64,000 bases of DNA from Hyperoodon ampullatus (Eukaryota > Chordata > Mammalia > Artiodactyla > Ziphiidae). The stretch lies in the NCBI GenBank assembly GCA_949752795.1, contig OX457061.1, forward strand, positions 126,118,530 to 126,182,529. Direction: 5' to 3'. Made by a program: the position numbers and the translations under genes. Position 1 is the first letter of the stretch, and the number at the start of each line of letters is the position of its first letter. The notes under the pieces are model-generated. The model was not told the DNA's origin. It searched no databases and worked only from the letters and a program-made list of their open reading frames with translations. This document shows positions 35,020 through 47,439 of this stretch, piece by piece.

Positions 35020-35240
35020 CTAGAGCAGTGCTGTCCATCAGAGCATCTGCTCCGGGGAGCGATGGGATGTCTCATACCCGTGCTGTCCAGTACGGGGGCC
35101 GCTTGCCACGTGTGGCTGCCGTGACCCAGGAACTGAATCTCTAATCTGAGTGCATTTAAATTAATTTAAGTTTAAATAGAAATAGTCACATGTAGCCAAT
35201 AGCTACTGTAATAGTGCAGTTGAAGAGAATAAAAATCTGT
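35020..35240. mobile_element. hAT-type DNA transposon relic
   Basis: gagcagtgctgtccatcaga, gtgctgtccagtacggggg, ccacgtgtggctgccgtgac, aggaactgaatctctaatc and cacatgtagccaatagctac match a common mammalian non-autonomous hAT (Charlie-group) repeat. The family name is not certain. Confidence 0.58.
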
Positions 35241-35333
35241 TTTTAGATGATCACCCAAAAAACGGAGAAACGTGCTATACTGGGTCCAGCTTCTCATTCA
35301 GGGGCACCAGCCCATGATTTTAAGATAAATCAT

Positions 35334-35497
35334 ATTAGAAACCTCAAGGGAATTCCGTGGCAGTCCAGTGGTTAAGACTCCACGCTTCCAGTGCAGGGGG
35401 TGCGGGTTTGACAACACTTGGTCGGGGAACTAAGATCCCGCATGCCGTGCAGCACGGCCAAAAAATAAAAATAAAAAAATGAAAGTAGAATTAGAAA
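35334..35497 (+). mobile_element. CHR-type SINE, short
   Basis: The body at about 35348-35489 runs from gggaattccgtggcagtcc through ggtttgacaacacttggtcg and gaactaagatcccgcatgcc to an A-rich tail. A short flanking repeat, attagaaa, occurs at 35334-35341 and 35490-35497. Confidence 0.88.
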
Positions 35498-35499
35498 TC

Positions 35500-37035
35500 C
35501 GCCCAAGATATGTGAAAGCGTCGTACCTTTAGCAGCAGAGATGACTTCTTTGCTCTTTAATAGTTTCTTCTTCCCTCATCATCGAAGAATTGGGCCAAGT
35601 GACAGATTCGAGTCACGAAGAGAATTGGGGTCCCCTGAGGCCTCTGATGTGTGGAGGGAACGCCGCTTCTCTGCAGGCAGAGGCCGCTGAGTCTTCAGAA
35701 GTCAGCCCATGTCTTCCAAGTGCGTCTTGATGTGATGCTGAGTCCACGAGGGGCCAGCAGGATGGACACGTGACTCCCTGGGCTGTCAAGGTGATGGTCA
35801 GGGGCTCTGCCTTCTGTGAGCTAATGAACGTTCTCAGCAGATTGGGGTCGGGGTTTATAGAGAGAAAACACAGAATTCGAGCCCTGTCATTCAACGTGAA
35901 ATGAACCCCGGGAACAAGGCCGTGCTTCTCATCCTATTCCTGGCGAGCCCATTCCTTCTGCCAGTGAAAACTGAAAGCTTGATAGAATTACCTTTTCCCT
36001 TTTTTTAAGCACTCAAGGGCATTACAAGACATAAAGCGAAAACGTCCTTTTGGGTTAAGCCAATTTCCTGATCTCTGATATCCCAGGAGCACATTCAGTA
36101 AACCCCGTAAAGGCAGATGCAAAGCGAGGGCGGAGGCCTGGCTGCCAGCTCCTCCTCGACACCTGCGAGCCCAGGGTCATTTGTAAGCCACCTGTCTTCC
36201 CCTCCCTTGCACACGTGGAGTGAGCTTTCTGCTGGGACCTGATTCTGATGGAGAACCCTGGTTTGGGGGAGGGAGGGTCTGGGGATAGGATCCTTCTGAG
36301 GTTTTACAAGATGCCAAGCAGCAGGACCACCAAGTCTGCGAATCCTTTCTGTGGATCAGCGACCAGCTTTAGCCGCTCCAGTTCCATAAGCGCACCATGG
36401 CTGTTGAAACCCTCCATGTCCAGTAAATAAAGACAGACACAGAGAATAATTGAACAGACGCGGTGCTTAAAAGCAGCTCCCCTATCATGTGGGCCCCGTG
36501 GTGCTCGAGCAGTGGGGTCCACACAGCACAGGCACCTCCAAGGCCATGGGGTGAGGACGAGCCCTCCATCCCGTCCAGGAGGAGATGCCAGGAGGGTGAC
36601 GAGCTGCCACGCCCTTTGGCTCTGGCCATGTGGCGCTGAGGCCATGTCCACATGTGACCTCGCTGCTGGTTCCCCTGGGGCAGCAACTGTGGGGTTGCTG
36701 TGATGTGGCGATGGTGGCAGAAATCAAAGCCGGGCTCGAGTTTCTACCCTCCAAGCTGAAACAATTCCGCCTGTGATTCATTTACCCACTGAGACAGATG
36801 CTCAGGACTGGCCTGTTATCACTTGGCCCCTGTAATCACCCTGGGGTAAGTGAAGCTTCCAAGAAGAGGGCGTCACAAAGGAAACGCGCCACCCGAGCAG
36901 AGCTGTAATGATCTTGCCCACCGGCTAAATTCGCCCAGTGGCTTAGGCATGAGAGAACAGACACAAAACTTTGAAAATCAGAGTCTTAGCCTTTGATCCT
37001 GAGCTGTTCCTTATGCCAGAGAATGCATTTTTTCT
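35500..37035. other. Intergenic, unassigned
   Basis: Moderate GC, no exon, no repeat family I can name. Open frames on both strands at 36300-36780 overlap each other and have no recognisable domain. Confidence 0.6.
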
Positions 37036-37130
37036 TTCCTTAAAAAAAAAAAAAAGATCCTATATACACTAATGTATAAAATAGATAGCTAATAAGAACC
37101 TGCTGTATAAAAAATAAAATTCAAAAAACA
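37036..37130 (+). mobile_element. Short L1 3'-end fragment
   Basis: tcctatatacactaatgtat, aaaatagatagctaataag and aacctgctgtataaaaaata correspond to the L1 3' UTR terminal part in sense orientation. The same segment is seen reversed near 40310 and 52280. Confidence 0.65.
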
Positions 37131-40100
37131 ATCCTGTTTTGTATTATTTCTGTCCTGTCGCCCTGTCTCTCTGTGTGTCTGCGGCTCTCCCTGCCCTTTC
37201 CCTGCTCAGTGTGGGTGTTGGGCTCATGGAGCTTGGTGTGTGGAACGATGTCCCATCAACCCGTGTCCTCATATAGAAATGATCTACCAGGTGTCCTCTT
37301 TAAACTCCCATCTGAAGAGCCTTTGAGGTTTTTTGTTGTTCTTGTTTGATTGTTTTTACCTTTTCTCTCTTTTCAGTTTTAGTTGTATCAAGACATTATC
37401 AGAGTACTGGGATATAATGAAAAGCAGCAGAGCTGAATCAGAATGGGGAAAAAGGCCTAAATGATTCCACTTAAATTCAGATTCTTAAGGGGCTGAAATA
37501 CATTTTTTTTTTAGTTGCCTGAGATTAATACCTATGTGCCCTACTATATTTCAAAATCAACTCCATATTTATTGAGTGGGTTCTCACAAACCACCTGTGT
37601 TTAGCTACTACAACGATGGGTATTATGAAAGATACAGAAGAAATGATTTTTTTATCCTGCAAAAGTTTGGGGATTGCTTACAAAAATGTATACAATAAAA
37701 AATGGTAAAAGCAAAATAGATAAAATGTGAGATCATGGAAAACAAGTAGGATACCAGGAGGAGGGGATAATTAGAAGGAAGAAATATAAGACACTGTCCC
37801 TGCCCTCAAGGAGAGCACAGTCTGGATGGGGAGAAGCACACAAGCTGAAAATTCTAAGAAATATTAGAAGACAATGCATCACTCTAATAACTTTGCGGCA
37901 GAGATTACAAACCCGACATGAGCTTGGAGGAGAGGGAGGCGAGAAAGGCAGGAGTATGTTTTAAATAAAAAGGTGATGGGGCCTGAGCGATGAAGACGGA
38001 GAAATTTCAAATACGTTTCGGAGGAAGCACAGGACAGGCGGGCACAGGAAGGACCGCAACACAAAGGCTCAGTGGCAGACACAAGGCAGCTCATCTCTGG
38101 GGAGATGGAAACCCAGGGCTTGCACAGAAAGTGCGTGCTTTGTAGTGAGCACAGGGCCAGATGCCTGCCTGCAAGTCAGGGAAGGCCAGCGGAAGGGTTC
38201 ATCTGATGCTGCTGAAGGTTTCCCGATACAGAAGTGACATGGAGGGAAGACCAGCCCGGCCATGGTACGGGAGATCAGATGCGGAGCTGGGGGCCCGGGA
38301 GTCAGAGATGTGGAGATGAGAGCTGCTCGCCCCGCCCCCTCTGCGCAGGGCAGAGGGGACAAAGAAGCTGGAGGAGACATTTAGAGAAAAGGGCCGGTAG
38401 GAATTGATGGCTGAAGAATAGAGATGGAGGAGGTGGGACAAAAACAGCATCTAAGATGTGCAGCAGGGTGACCATGGCAACCGCGGAGCCTCTGGGAAGG
38501 ATGCAGACGTCAGCCGGAAGTGTAGTTCCAGGTCAAGACGGGAAGTTCCATTTTGGAAACCGTGAGTTCAAAATGATGGCAGGACTTTTAAATTTCTTCC
38601 TGAAAACATGACATTTAAGCTCAAGTGGGGCAACGGTGGGAAAACGACCAACCAGGTGCTTTGAACTCCTTCAGGGACAATGGGTGTGTGAGGTGGACAA
38701 GCCAGGACCGACGGCTGCAGCTGGGAAAGGCTCACAGGACAGAGTTGTCGTCTGGTGACGGGGCGAGAAGAGGGTCCCGGACAGCAGCTTCCAGCAGGAG
38801 AGGCCAGCAGGACCCCCCACGGCAGACGGAGGGGCCGAGGAAGGCGGCGTAGTTCCCGCCTCCTCTGCACGGAGCCCCTGCGGGGTGGGGGGAGCTCCAT
38901 TTGACCTCAGCGAGTTCTGTTCACAGTGCTTTGGAGCCAAACCAAGAAGTTCTTGGCAGCCATGCTGACCCTTTTCCCTCCTCTCTTAAAAAAAAATTGT
39001 TTTTAAAGCTATTCCTCTTTGAGAAAAGAATGCAAAGGCCTTGTAGACCCAGTCAGAGCTGAAATAAAATCCCTGTGTCTTTGCTCTAATATAACTGTGC
39101 GATGATGTGGAAATTCTGCCGGCAGATCAGATGGGGATGGACGTGTAGGAAAGATGTCTTTAAAATCACAAACGTCTCAGTGAACACAGCCCAATAGTTG
39201 ATATACAAACATGAGAGTGTTTCCTTACATTGATTTTTCGTGTGCAAAGTAAGGCCAGATCCTTTATGAGACAGGCCACCCTGCTGCTCACTGTGCTGTT
39301 CGTATAACTGCGGGTGGAGAACCCGCAGCCCGGCTACGAGGAGAGATTTCGCCAGGTGCCCCTGCATAACCTGCAAGCATCCCGCTTGCTGTCTGGACCT
39401 GCATCTTGCTGGGCCTTCCCCTGATGCAATTTCTTTCCGTCTCTAATCCTTTTCTCTGCTTCTTTGATTGCATCCCTCCACCCTCCCCGGACACATGGCC
39501 ACAGAGAGGGAAGAAACACATGTTGTTGATGATCCTATTAACTCTGCTGGTGATTTCTCAAGGTCGGAACACAGGGTGACTTGAAAATGTTTCCCTTCTA
39601 ACAGGACAGAGGGAGGAGAAGGACCCAGAATTGTTTGTGTTTCTCCCTCGAAGAAAGGAAACATCCTGGGAGCCAGATGACCACGCAGACCCTCAGAGAT
39701 GGCAAGTCCACACCGTGGATTCCTGTGTCCCCAAATGCAGAGATGGACCTGGGGGAGGTGTCACCTGATGTGGCTGAAGATCGTGCTGGGCTGGTACAGA
39801 CTCCCCCTGTCCTCTGTCCTGTGCTGACGAATCTCACCCACAACCCAGGCATAGAAATAGAAGGTCAGTCAGAGATCCCAGGTACCCGTCCCTGCAGTGC
39901 AGGCGGCGTGGAGGGGAGGCTGAGCAGGGCCGTCCCGCCCGAACCCAAGCCCCCAGGGGCTGGGTCTGCTCCTCTGCTGGTGGGCGAGGCCGGGATCTGA
40001 GCGGGAAGCTGCTGGTGGGACCCCCAGAAACGCTGCCCCTGGTGATCGTTCCTCAGGAGTACGAGCGGGTCTCCCGTCTCTCGCCCTGTTCTCTTGCTGT

Positions 40101-40154
40101 GTCCGACCCGTCTCCTCTGCGCTGTTCAATCTGCTCATGTGCCTGCTGAATTCT
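37131..40154. other. Intergenic, mostly unassigned
   Basis: 37790-38450 has the look of an ancient L2-type relic (ccctcaaggagagcacagtc near the start), but I cannot fix its ends. The rest, including 38620-40000, contains only short frames without recognisable domains. Confidence 0.5.
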
Positions 40155-40760
40155 TTTTTAATTGGAGTTTAGTCGATTTACAATGCTGTGTTCGTTTCAG
40201 GTGTACAGCAGAGTGATTCAGTTATACGTATACAGGTATCCACTCTTTTTGAGATTATTTTCCCCTATAGGTTATTACAGTGTTGAGTAGAGTTCCCTGT
40301 GCTCTGCAGTAGGTCCTTGTTGGTCATCTATTTTATAGATAGTCGTGTGTGTACGTCAATCTGAAACTCCTGATTTACCCCTCCCTCCTTCCCCTTTGGT
40401 AACCATAAAGTTGTTTTCGATGATGAGTCTGTTTCTGTTTTGTAAAATAAGTTCATTTGTTTCTTTTTTTAGATTGCACGTATAAGTGATAGCATACATT
40501 TGTCTTTCTCTTTCTGACTTCACTTATATGATAATCTCTAGGTCCATCCATGTTGCTGCAAATGGCATTATTTTGTTCTTTTTTATGGCTGAGTAATATT
40601 CCATTGTGCATATGTACCACATCTTCTTTATCTGTCATGTCACGTGTTGACAGACATTTATATTGCTTCCATGTCCTGGCTATTGTAAATAGTGCTTCTG
40701 TGAACATTGGGGTGCATGTGTCTTTTCAAATTATGGTTTTCTCCATCATGTACTTGCTGA
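40155..40760 (-). mobile_element. L1 fragment: 3' UTR and end of ORF2
   Basis: Minus-strand L1. The 3' UTR comes first (ggtgtacagcagagtgattc, gttgagtagagttccctgtg), followed by gtccatccatgttgctgcaa, tggctgagtaatattccatt and cattggggtgcatgtgtctt, which encode the ORF2 C-terminus on the other strand. A conceptual minus-strand frame at 40453-40707 contains LFTIARTWKQYKC-like sequence but is broken elsewhere. Severely 5'-truncated and not functional. Confidence 0.88.
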
Positions 40761-43700
40761 CTTTTGTCTGTGATTTTCCTTGTTCTTAAAGGTGGCAGAG
40801 GGTGCGGGGTGTCCTGTGTGTCTCTGATCACGGTAGTTAAGATGTGTTTTTTTAGGATGAGGTGGATCCTGCTGCAGACCTTTGGGAGAAGCGAAACATT
40901 TAGATTTATGGCAGTTTTTGTTTGGCATCTTAGCGACAAGGATGAGAGTAGGTGCAGGGTTGTGGGAACCTAAGGCTCTATGTTTGGGGCTTAAAGACGT
41001 GGAGGAATCACAGGACCCCTTCCGGCCCAGCAGAGCGAGCGTTCCAGGGCCCCTCCCTGACAACGGAACACGGGTGGTAGTCTTCCTGAGACGCGCCAGC
41101 CCCTTTCCCCGTACCTGACCGTGAACTTCTGGTAGCCTGGGTGCAGACGTGGGTGCAGACGGGCTAGATCGTGGGTCACTAAGTGATCAGGGCAGAGAGG
41201 AGCCGGTGGCTGAACAGGGCCTGGTGGTGGCGAGTCGGGACCAGCGCCCGGAGCTGGGCTGGGGGAGGAGGCAGTGGGTTCGGGCAGGGTCTCCTCCCGC
41301 AGCCTGGCGGGTGTCAGAGCCCGTGCCGTCTCCTCCCGTCTCACTGGCCAGGGACCCTCCGAGCATCTCTATCTCAGTGAAGGGCGCCCCCGCCAAACTG
41401 GCCCAGGGACTTGGAGCCGAGCCCCTTAATCCCTGCAGCTCCCGGGCACCGGGTGGGGTAGTGGTGGGCACGGCAGCTGAGGCCTGGGGCTGGGGGTCTT
41501 CTCAGTAGCAGGGGAGGGAGAGGGGTGGAATGTGTCTCTGAGTCTTGTGTCATCTGCTGCCATTGCTCCACTGGGCCAGAGAAGAGCCCTTTGTAGAAGT
41601 TCCGGGAACAGTGACTCTCTAGGGCTGGCTTGGTCGGGAGGCCCTCACGCCCTCCCAGGCCCGAGCCCAGGGTGTTACAGCCCCAGGGGCCCAGGGCCAG
41701 GGGCCAGAGCTCCCCTCTCTGTGACAAGACCGCGACCTCGCTGACAGGAAGCCCGCTCCTTTTAAACCCTCAAAGCACAGGGCCTCAGGGGTTGGCCCCT
41801 TGCCTACAGACCATGTGGGTCTTTAACACCTCTCAGCCTCCTGGCAGGGGTCCTTCTCCACTCTCCCCCGCACCCCCATTTCTAGTGGTCTGAGTAGTTC
41901 ATTGACTGAATAGTGGATATTTGTGCACAGATATGTTGAACTCAGTACTGTGCTTTTGAAGACTCACGATTCTAACAATTTGAAATAATCTTGCTTTTGT
42001 TGCCAGAGAGACGTAAGCTGTATTAAGTGAGACTAAACGGTGATGCTTAAGAAGGTAAATAAGGCCCAGAGATTATAAACTCTTCTACGTGGTGGCTCCT
42101 GTGTGTTTCTGTGGTGGAATCTGAGTCGCCAGTGACGGGCGTGAAGCTTGCAGGGCAGCAGGCGTCTGGGGTGGGCTGCAGCCACTGGTCAGAATGTCCA
42201 CCCACGCACAGGCTCTCCGGGCACAAGGACGGCGTGTGTGGGCTGCAGGGCATGGGGTTTGGGCTCAGACGTCGGACGCGCAGACAGCTGCACGCTGCCT
42301 CATCCTCCAGGGATGTGCTGGGCTGTGAGGAAGCTGCCGTGGAAGCTGGGTGGGGGTCGTTCACAGATCACAGAGAACGTGCAACCCCTCAGCCCCTGCG
42401 TGGCTTCTGTCTTCTCAAAGAAGAGTCCTCTGCAAACTAAAAAGCGCAGATCAAACAGCCAAGAGGATTGTATGAGAGCATGTTCCTAGCCAGGAAAAGG
42501 AAATCCCGGGATGCTGAAGAATCCACAGATGCAGTTGAGAAATCCTTGGGATAATCTCGGAGGAATCGTGAAAAATATCGGAGCCCCAAGAGATGGGGAG
42601 ATGGTAGTTGTAATTTTCAAAAAGAGAAAGAGGGCAGGTTCTGTGAAGTTCAGGTGAGCGGACTTGATGTTGACTCTTGGCCAGCATGTTGAAGAACGTC
42701 CGCGAAGATGGTTTCCAAGCTCTTGCAAAGGGCATCAGTGGCTCTGAAGAGCCAGCCCAGGTCCCGAAAAACACATGGTGTCAGGCTGTTTCCACCTTTT
42801 CCGACAGGACTGTCCGACTGGCAAACGTGTAAGTGAGGTTGGTGATGACGGCCCACAGTCCAGGAAGGACTCACTCCAGGGCCGTGAGGATGAGGGAAGA
42901 GGCAGGTCTCACTGGCCGCTTTTAGGTCAAAACAGAAGAGACAGATTCTAGTTAGTTTAAGCAGAAAAAGGATTTTATTCAAAGATACAGAGCCGCTTAC
43001 CGACTCTCGGGAAGGGCTAGACAGCCGGGTCTGGACATCACACATCAGAACCACATCCAGAAATCACGGGGCTGGTCCTGTGAGGACACAAGAGCTTGTC
43101 AACACCAGCCTGGGCATCGCCTTTCCCACTGCCGACACCATGACCCTGGTGTCCCCAAGGGCATGAAGCTGTCCCCACCCTCTCGAGCTCCTGGGTCAAA
43201 GTTCTGCACGATGCTTCCAACCGCTGGGGCCCGGATCCCATGGCTGTACCCGAGCTGCAAAGGATGCTGGGAAAGCCAGCCGCTGGCATTTTCTGCCTTA
43301 CATTCTGGGAGATGGTCTTGGCTCCCAAAAGACTCATAAGGTGGGTAATTGCCCCACATAGAAAAGGGGCTCAGATGATGACGGCCATAAAGACTGGCTA
43401 ATGTCCTCCTCCCAGGGGTTGAGGGAGAGGGTAATTGGGTAGGTTTATAAATGGTCGAAGGATCATAGGGTTGCTAATTAATCACTCCTTTTTAATCTAA
43501 AAGAAGGTTGTTATTGGCATACCGCAGGACTCTGCGTTTTTGTGCTACACAAGATTTTTTTTTTTAATCGGTGGCTTATTTTATCTGCAGGTGACACAGA
43601 ACTAGAGTGGAACGCTAATACATTCAAGGGAAAAATCAGAATCACAAAAGGTCTCTGAAAGTCTGAATGAACCAGCCCATAGGACAGGACAAAGTCTACC

Positions 43701-44193
43701 AGTAAGTAAATGGCGGCTCTGTTTTTGGGTTTTGAAAACCCAACCGGCTCAAATGCGTAGTCGCTGCTAAGAAACAAGCCATTGTTTAATGCGGTTGCCA
43801 GGAAAGCTAATTAAACTCCAGGCCTCGTGAATGGACCACAGTGTTTAGAACAAAGCGGTCCCGCTCGGCACTGAGCGGCCACAGCTGAGCCCTGAGCCAA
43901 GCCACGAGCACCGCGGTCCACGAGGGCCCGGCCGGTCGTAGATGTTCCCAGGGGCTCCGGGAAGGTGAGTGGGCTCAGCGCTGGGCCAAGAAGAGGGGCC
44001 TTGGAGGGAGGGATACGAGAGGGGTCACCAGTCACCCAAAGAGTGTGCACATGGCAGAAGGGGAGATTTCGCCCACAGGGTGTCAGGGGCCGAAACTGAG
44101 GCCCAATCCAGCAAACCATAGGGCGTCCTCAGCAAGAGGAAGAAACCATTCTGTTGCAGGAAGGGGGCCCCCTTCCAGGGCCCGAGAGTGGGC
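40761..44193. other. Intergenic, GC-rich, unassigned
   Basis: 41000-41880 is GC-rich with overlapping open frames on both strands and no recognisable domain. 42890-43510 contains, on the minus strand, an AATAAA (ttttattc at about 42971) and flanking sequence that resembles the end of an old retroelement. I cannot name its family. Confidence 0.5.
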
Positions 44194-44690
44194 TGTTGTC
44201 TGACACTCGGATGTGAACTGTCCGGGGAGACACACGTGCTGACAAAGCAAGAGACGTTACTGGGAAGGTGCGCCCGGGCAGAGAGCAGCGGGGTAAGGGA
44301 GCCCAGGAGGACTGCCCTCCACATGGCTCACAGTCTCGAGTTTTATGGTGATGGGGTTAGTTTCCGGGTTGTCTCTGGCCAGTCAGCTTGCTTGGCTCAT
44401 ATTTGGTCCGACTCAGAGTCCCTCCTGGTGGCGCACGCATCTCAGCCAAGATGGATTCCAGCGAGGAGGATTCTGGGAGGTTGGCAGGACATATGGACTG
44501 GAGTCTCCTCTCTCCTTTCGACCTTTCCCGAATTCTTCCGGTCGGTGGTAGCTTGTTAGTTCCGCATTCCTTACCAGGACCTCCTGTTGAAAGAGAACTC
44601 ACGCAAGCGGTTACTCCCGGGCCTGGCTGGGGCCGGAGGTTTCCGTCAGTGGTTCCCCAGCAGTTCTGCCTGAGCTAGAAGAGTCTGGGG
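44194..44690 (-). mobile_element. Probable endogenous retrovirus LTR relic
   Basis: Read on the minus strand this has LTR organisation: an A/G-rich U3, a TATA-like cataaaac near 44340, the gctgctctctgccc region, then tctcttgctttgtcagcacg and tgtctccccggacagttcac. It ends in tcagacaaca, next to gggccctggaag. The position expected for the poly(A) hexamer is diverged (agtaac). It is a solitary, decayed LTR; I see no internal viral genes beside it. Family not assigned. Confidence 0.55.
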
Positions 44691-44814
44691 CAGGGGTGGG
44701 GTGGGGCGTATCACACGTACCTGTCACTGGAGGTGTTCAGATGAGAGGTCGTGGCCAGCAGTAGAGGCGCTGTTGAGGGGCCCGCAGCTAAGCTTAGACT
44801 AAGTGAACGTCCAA

Positions 44815-45910
44815 CTTTTTTTAGCTTTAATATTTTTATTTAAACATTTTATTGAGATACAGTTGGCATATAACACCGAATTAGTGTCAGGTGTATAATG
44901 ATACAATATACGTATATATTGTGGAATGATCGCCACACTGTCGAGGTAACATCCTTTCTCATACAGTTACAGAATCCTTTAACTGTGACGAGAACTTTTA
45001 AGATCTACTCTCTCTGCAACGTTCAACTCTGCGGTACTGTATTGCTAACTATAGTCAGCATGCTGTACACTACATCCCAGGGCTTAGTCATTTTACAACT
45101 GGAAGCTTGTACCTTCTGACCCCACTGTTGGCAACCGGTGTTTAGCTTTCTCTGACTCATTTCACTGAGCATAATGCCCTCCAAGTCCATCCATGTTGCT
45201 GCAAACGGCAGGATTTCTTTCTTTCTCGTGGCTGAGTAATATTCCATTGTGTGTATCCACCACATCTTCCTTATCCATTTATTTATTGATGGACACTTAG
45301 GGAGCTCCCAAGTCTTGGCTCTTATAAATAGTGCTGCTATGAACCTAGGGGTGCATGTATCTTTTATAATTAGTGTTTTCATTTTTTTTCGGACAAGTAC
45401 CCAGGAGTGGAATTTCTGGGTCAGATGGTAGTTCTATTTTTAGTTTTTTAAGGACCCTCCGTACTGTTCTCCATAGTGGCTGTATCAGTTTACATTCCCA
45501 CCAACAGTGCAGGAAGGTTCCCTTTTCTCCACACCCTCTCCAGCATTTGATATTTGTATTCCTTTTGATGATGGCCATTCTGACAGGTGTGAGGTGATAT
45601 CTCACTGTGGTTTAGATGTGCATTTCCCTGATGATTAGTGATGTGGGACATCTTTTCATGTGCTTGTTGGCCATCTGTATGTCTTCTTTGGAAAAATGTC
45701 TATTCAGGTCTTCTGCCCATGTTCTAACTGGATTGTTTGCTTTTGCTATTGAGTTGTATGAGCTCTTTTGGAGAGTGACCCCTTACCAGATATATGGTTT
45801 GCAAATATTTACTCCCATTCAGTAGATTTCCTTTTCATTTTGTTGATGGCTTCCTTCGCTGTGCAGAAGTTTTAGTTTGAGGTAGTCCCACTTGCTTATT
45901 TTTGCTTAGA
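44815..45910 (-). mobile_element. L1 fragment: 3' UTR and C-terminal ORF2, disrupted
   Basis: Minus-strand L1 of about 1.1 kb. 44820-45150 is 3' UTR (cattttattgagatacagtt). From 45150 upward the minus strand encodes ORF2 C-terminal sequence in two frames: one with [15 protein letters not shown] and one with TMEYYSATRKKEILPFAATW. The frames are separated by shifts, so the reverse-transcriptase ORF is dead. The left end of the element (5' on its own strand) is truncated near 45910. Confidence 0.9.
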
Positions 45911-46468
45911 ACTTTCCATTTTAAGATTTTATTTTCTATGGAAATATCTGGCATTACGAAGGTAATATAAGTAGCTCTAATGTATGCATGAGCATTTTAA
46001 GAGACTTGATTTAGTCTCTGCTGAATACTTGAGCTGCACCCAACTTACAGTGGAGATGGGAGATAGCCTCGTTTTACCTGCAGGGTTGATAATGCTTTCA
46101 TTTCAGTTCCGCATGAATTGTGACAGTCACGCCAGCCTGGAGCCGCGCGAGGGAAGGGGGGTGAGTGAAGAGAGTCCAAAGAAAGCAAACGAAGACGTTC
46201 AGCTTCAGGGCACTTGGAGAAGCACGGTCCGGGCCTCTCACCCACATTCCAGGAGAGAAGCAACGCAGGGGACGAACGAAGGGAATTGTGGTGCTCAAGC
46301 TGGTTGCTCCGGGTGGACGGGGAGGGGTCCCGAGGGGCCCTGAGCACAGTGGGTGCCACGTTGGGAGGACAGGGTAGCTCGTGCTTACATGGTCATTTTC
46401 TGCTTCCAAGATAACAGCAGGTGGAAGGGGGGAGAAACAAAGAAAAAGCAGACCCTCTACTACGTACA

Positions 46469-46957
46469 CAGTGAGTCCCTACATACAGACACGTTCCGTC
46501 CTGAGAGTGTGTTCGTAAGTCCAATTTGTTCATAAGTCCAGCAAAGTTAGCCTAGGTACCCAACTAACACAATCGGGTATATAGTACTGTACTGTCATAG
46601 GTTTCTAATACTCTTCACACAAATAATACATAAAAAACAGAGAAACACAAGAAATACAGAAACCCTTTTAAATCTTACAGTACAGTCCCTTGAAAAGTAC
46701 ACTAGTCCAGTACAACAGCTGGCACACAGGGGCTGGCATCGAGGGAACAGGCAAGAAGAGTTACTGACTGGAGGGGGGAGAGGAGGTGGGAGATGGTAGA
46801 GCTGAAGGGTCCTCAGCAACAGGAGACGGAGGGCGAGCTGCAGTTTCACTCCCGCCTGACGCTGATGGCACAGGTTCTGGGTCCTTGCTGGAACCACATG
46901 CATGTTCGCATCTTTGAAAGTTCGTGACTTGAAGGTTCGTATGTAGGGGCCTTACTG
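46469..46957. mobile_element. Tigger/mariner-type DNA transposon, non-autonomous
   Basis: The ends are inverted: cagtgagtccctacatac at 46469 and, read from the other strand at 46957, cagtaaggcccctacatac. A TA follows the right end (46958-46959). On the left the expected TA has become CA. The inside includes aagtccagcaaagttagcct and tctaatactcttcacacaaa. It has no intact transposase. TA target and terminal motifs place it in the Tc1/mariner-pogo group; the exact Tigger family is not assigned. Confidence 0.72.
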
Positions 46958-47439
46958 TATTACCTTAGATTAGACCAGCATGGTGGGAACTGTGATTATG
47001 AGGATGACAAGGCTGGCAGTGCTCGTGGCCTGTGACCTGTAGAGAGACCACGTGCTTCTCTCTCCTGAATCCTTCCCCGAATTAGGGTCAGGAAGTGCCA
47101 AGGAGCACTCTGAAAGCAGCAGATTTCTGGAAATTCAGAGTATGTCTTGTCCAGGTCCTGCTAACCCCACCCCAAAGTGTAGGTGAATCCTCAGCACACA
47201 AGGCGGCCTTTGTGATTGGACTCTTTGGGGGCACATGGGGCAGGGGGCAGGGATTTCCAACGTGTACGGTGGGTTTCAAATGTATGGTGACACCTCTGAC
47301 GTGCAAAACGGGCCTCTATTCCTCTGGAACTGCACCGAGTTTGCTGGTGTGGTGGTGAAAACCCAGACTTGGCCCTTGAGGGTAACAGACCCCCTTCTGG
47401 CCTAAAAGCCTCCTCTGGGCAATTCCTCGGTCAGTAGGA

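Noticed and set aside
46595..46903. Minus-strand frame of 102 codons
   Set aside because: It lies inside the Tigger/mariner-type element and shows no intact transposase motif.
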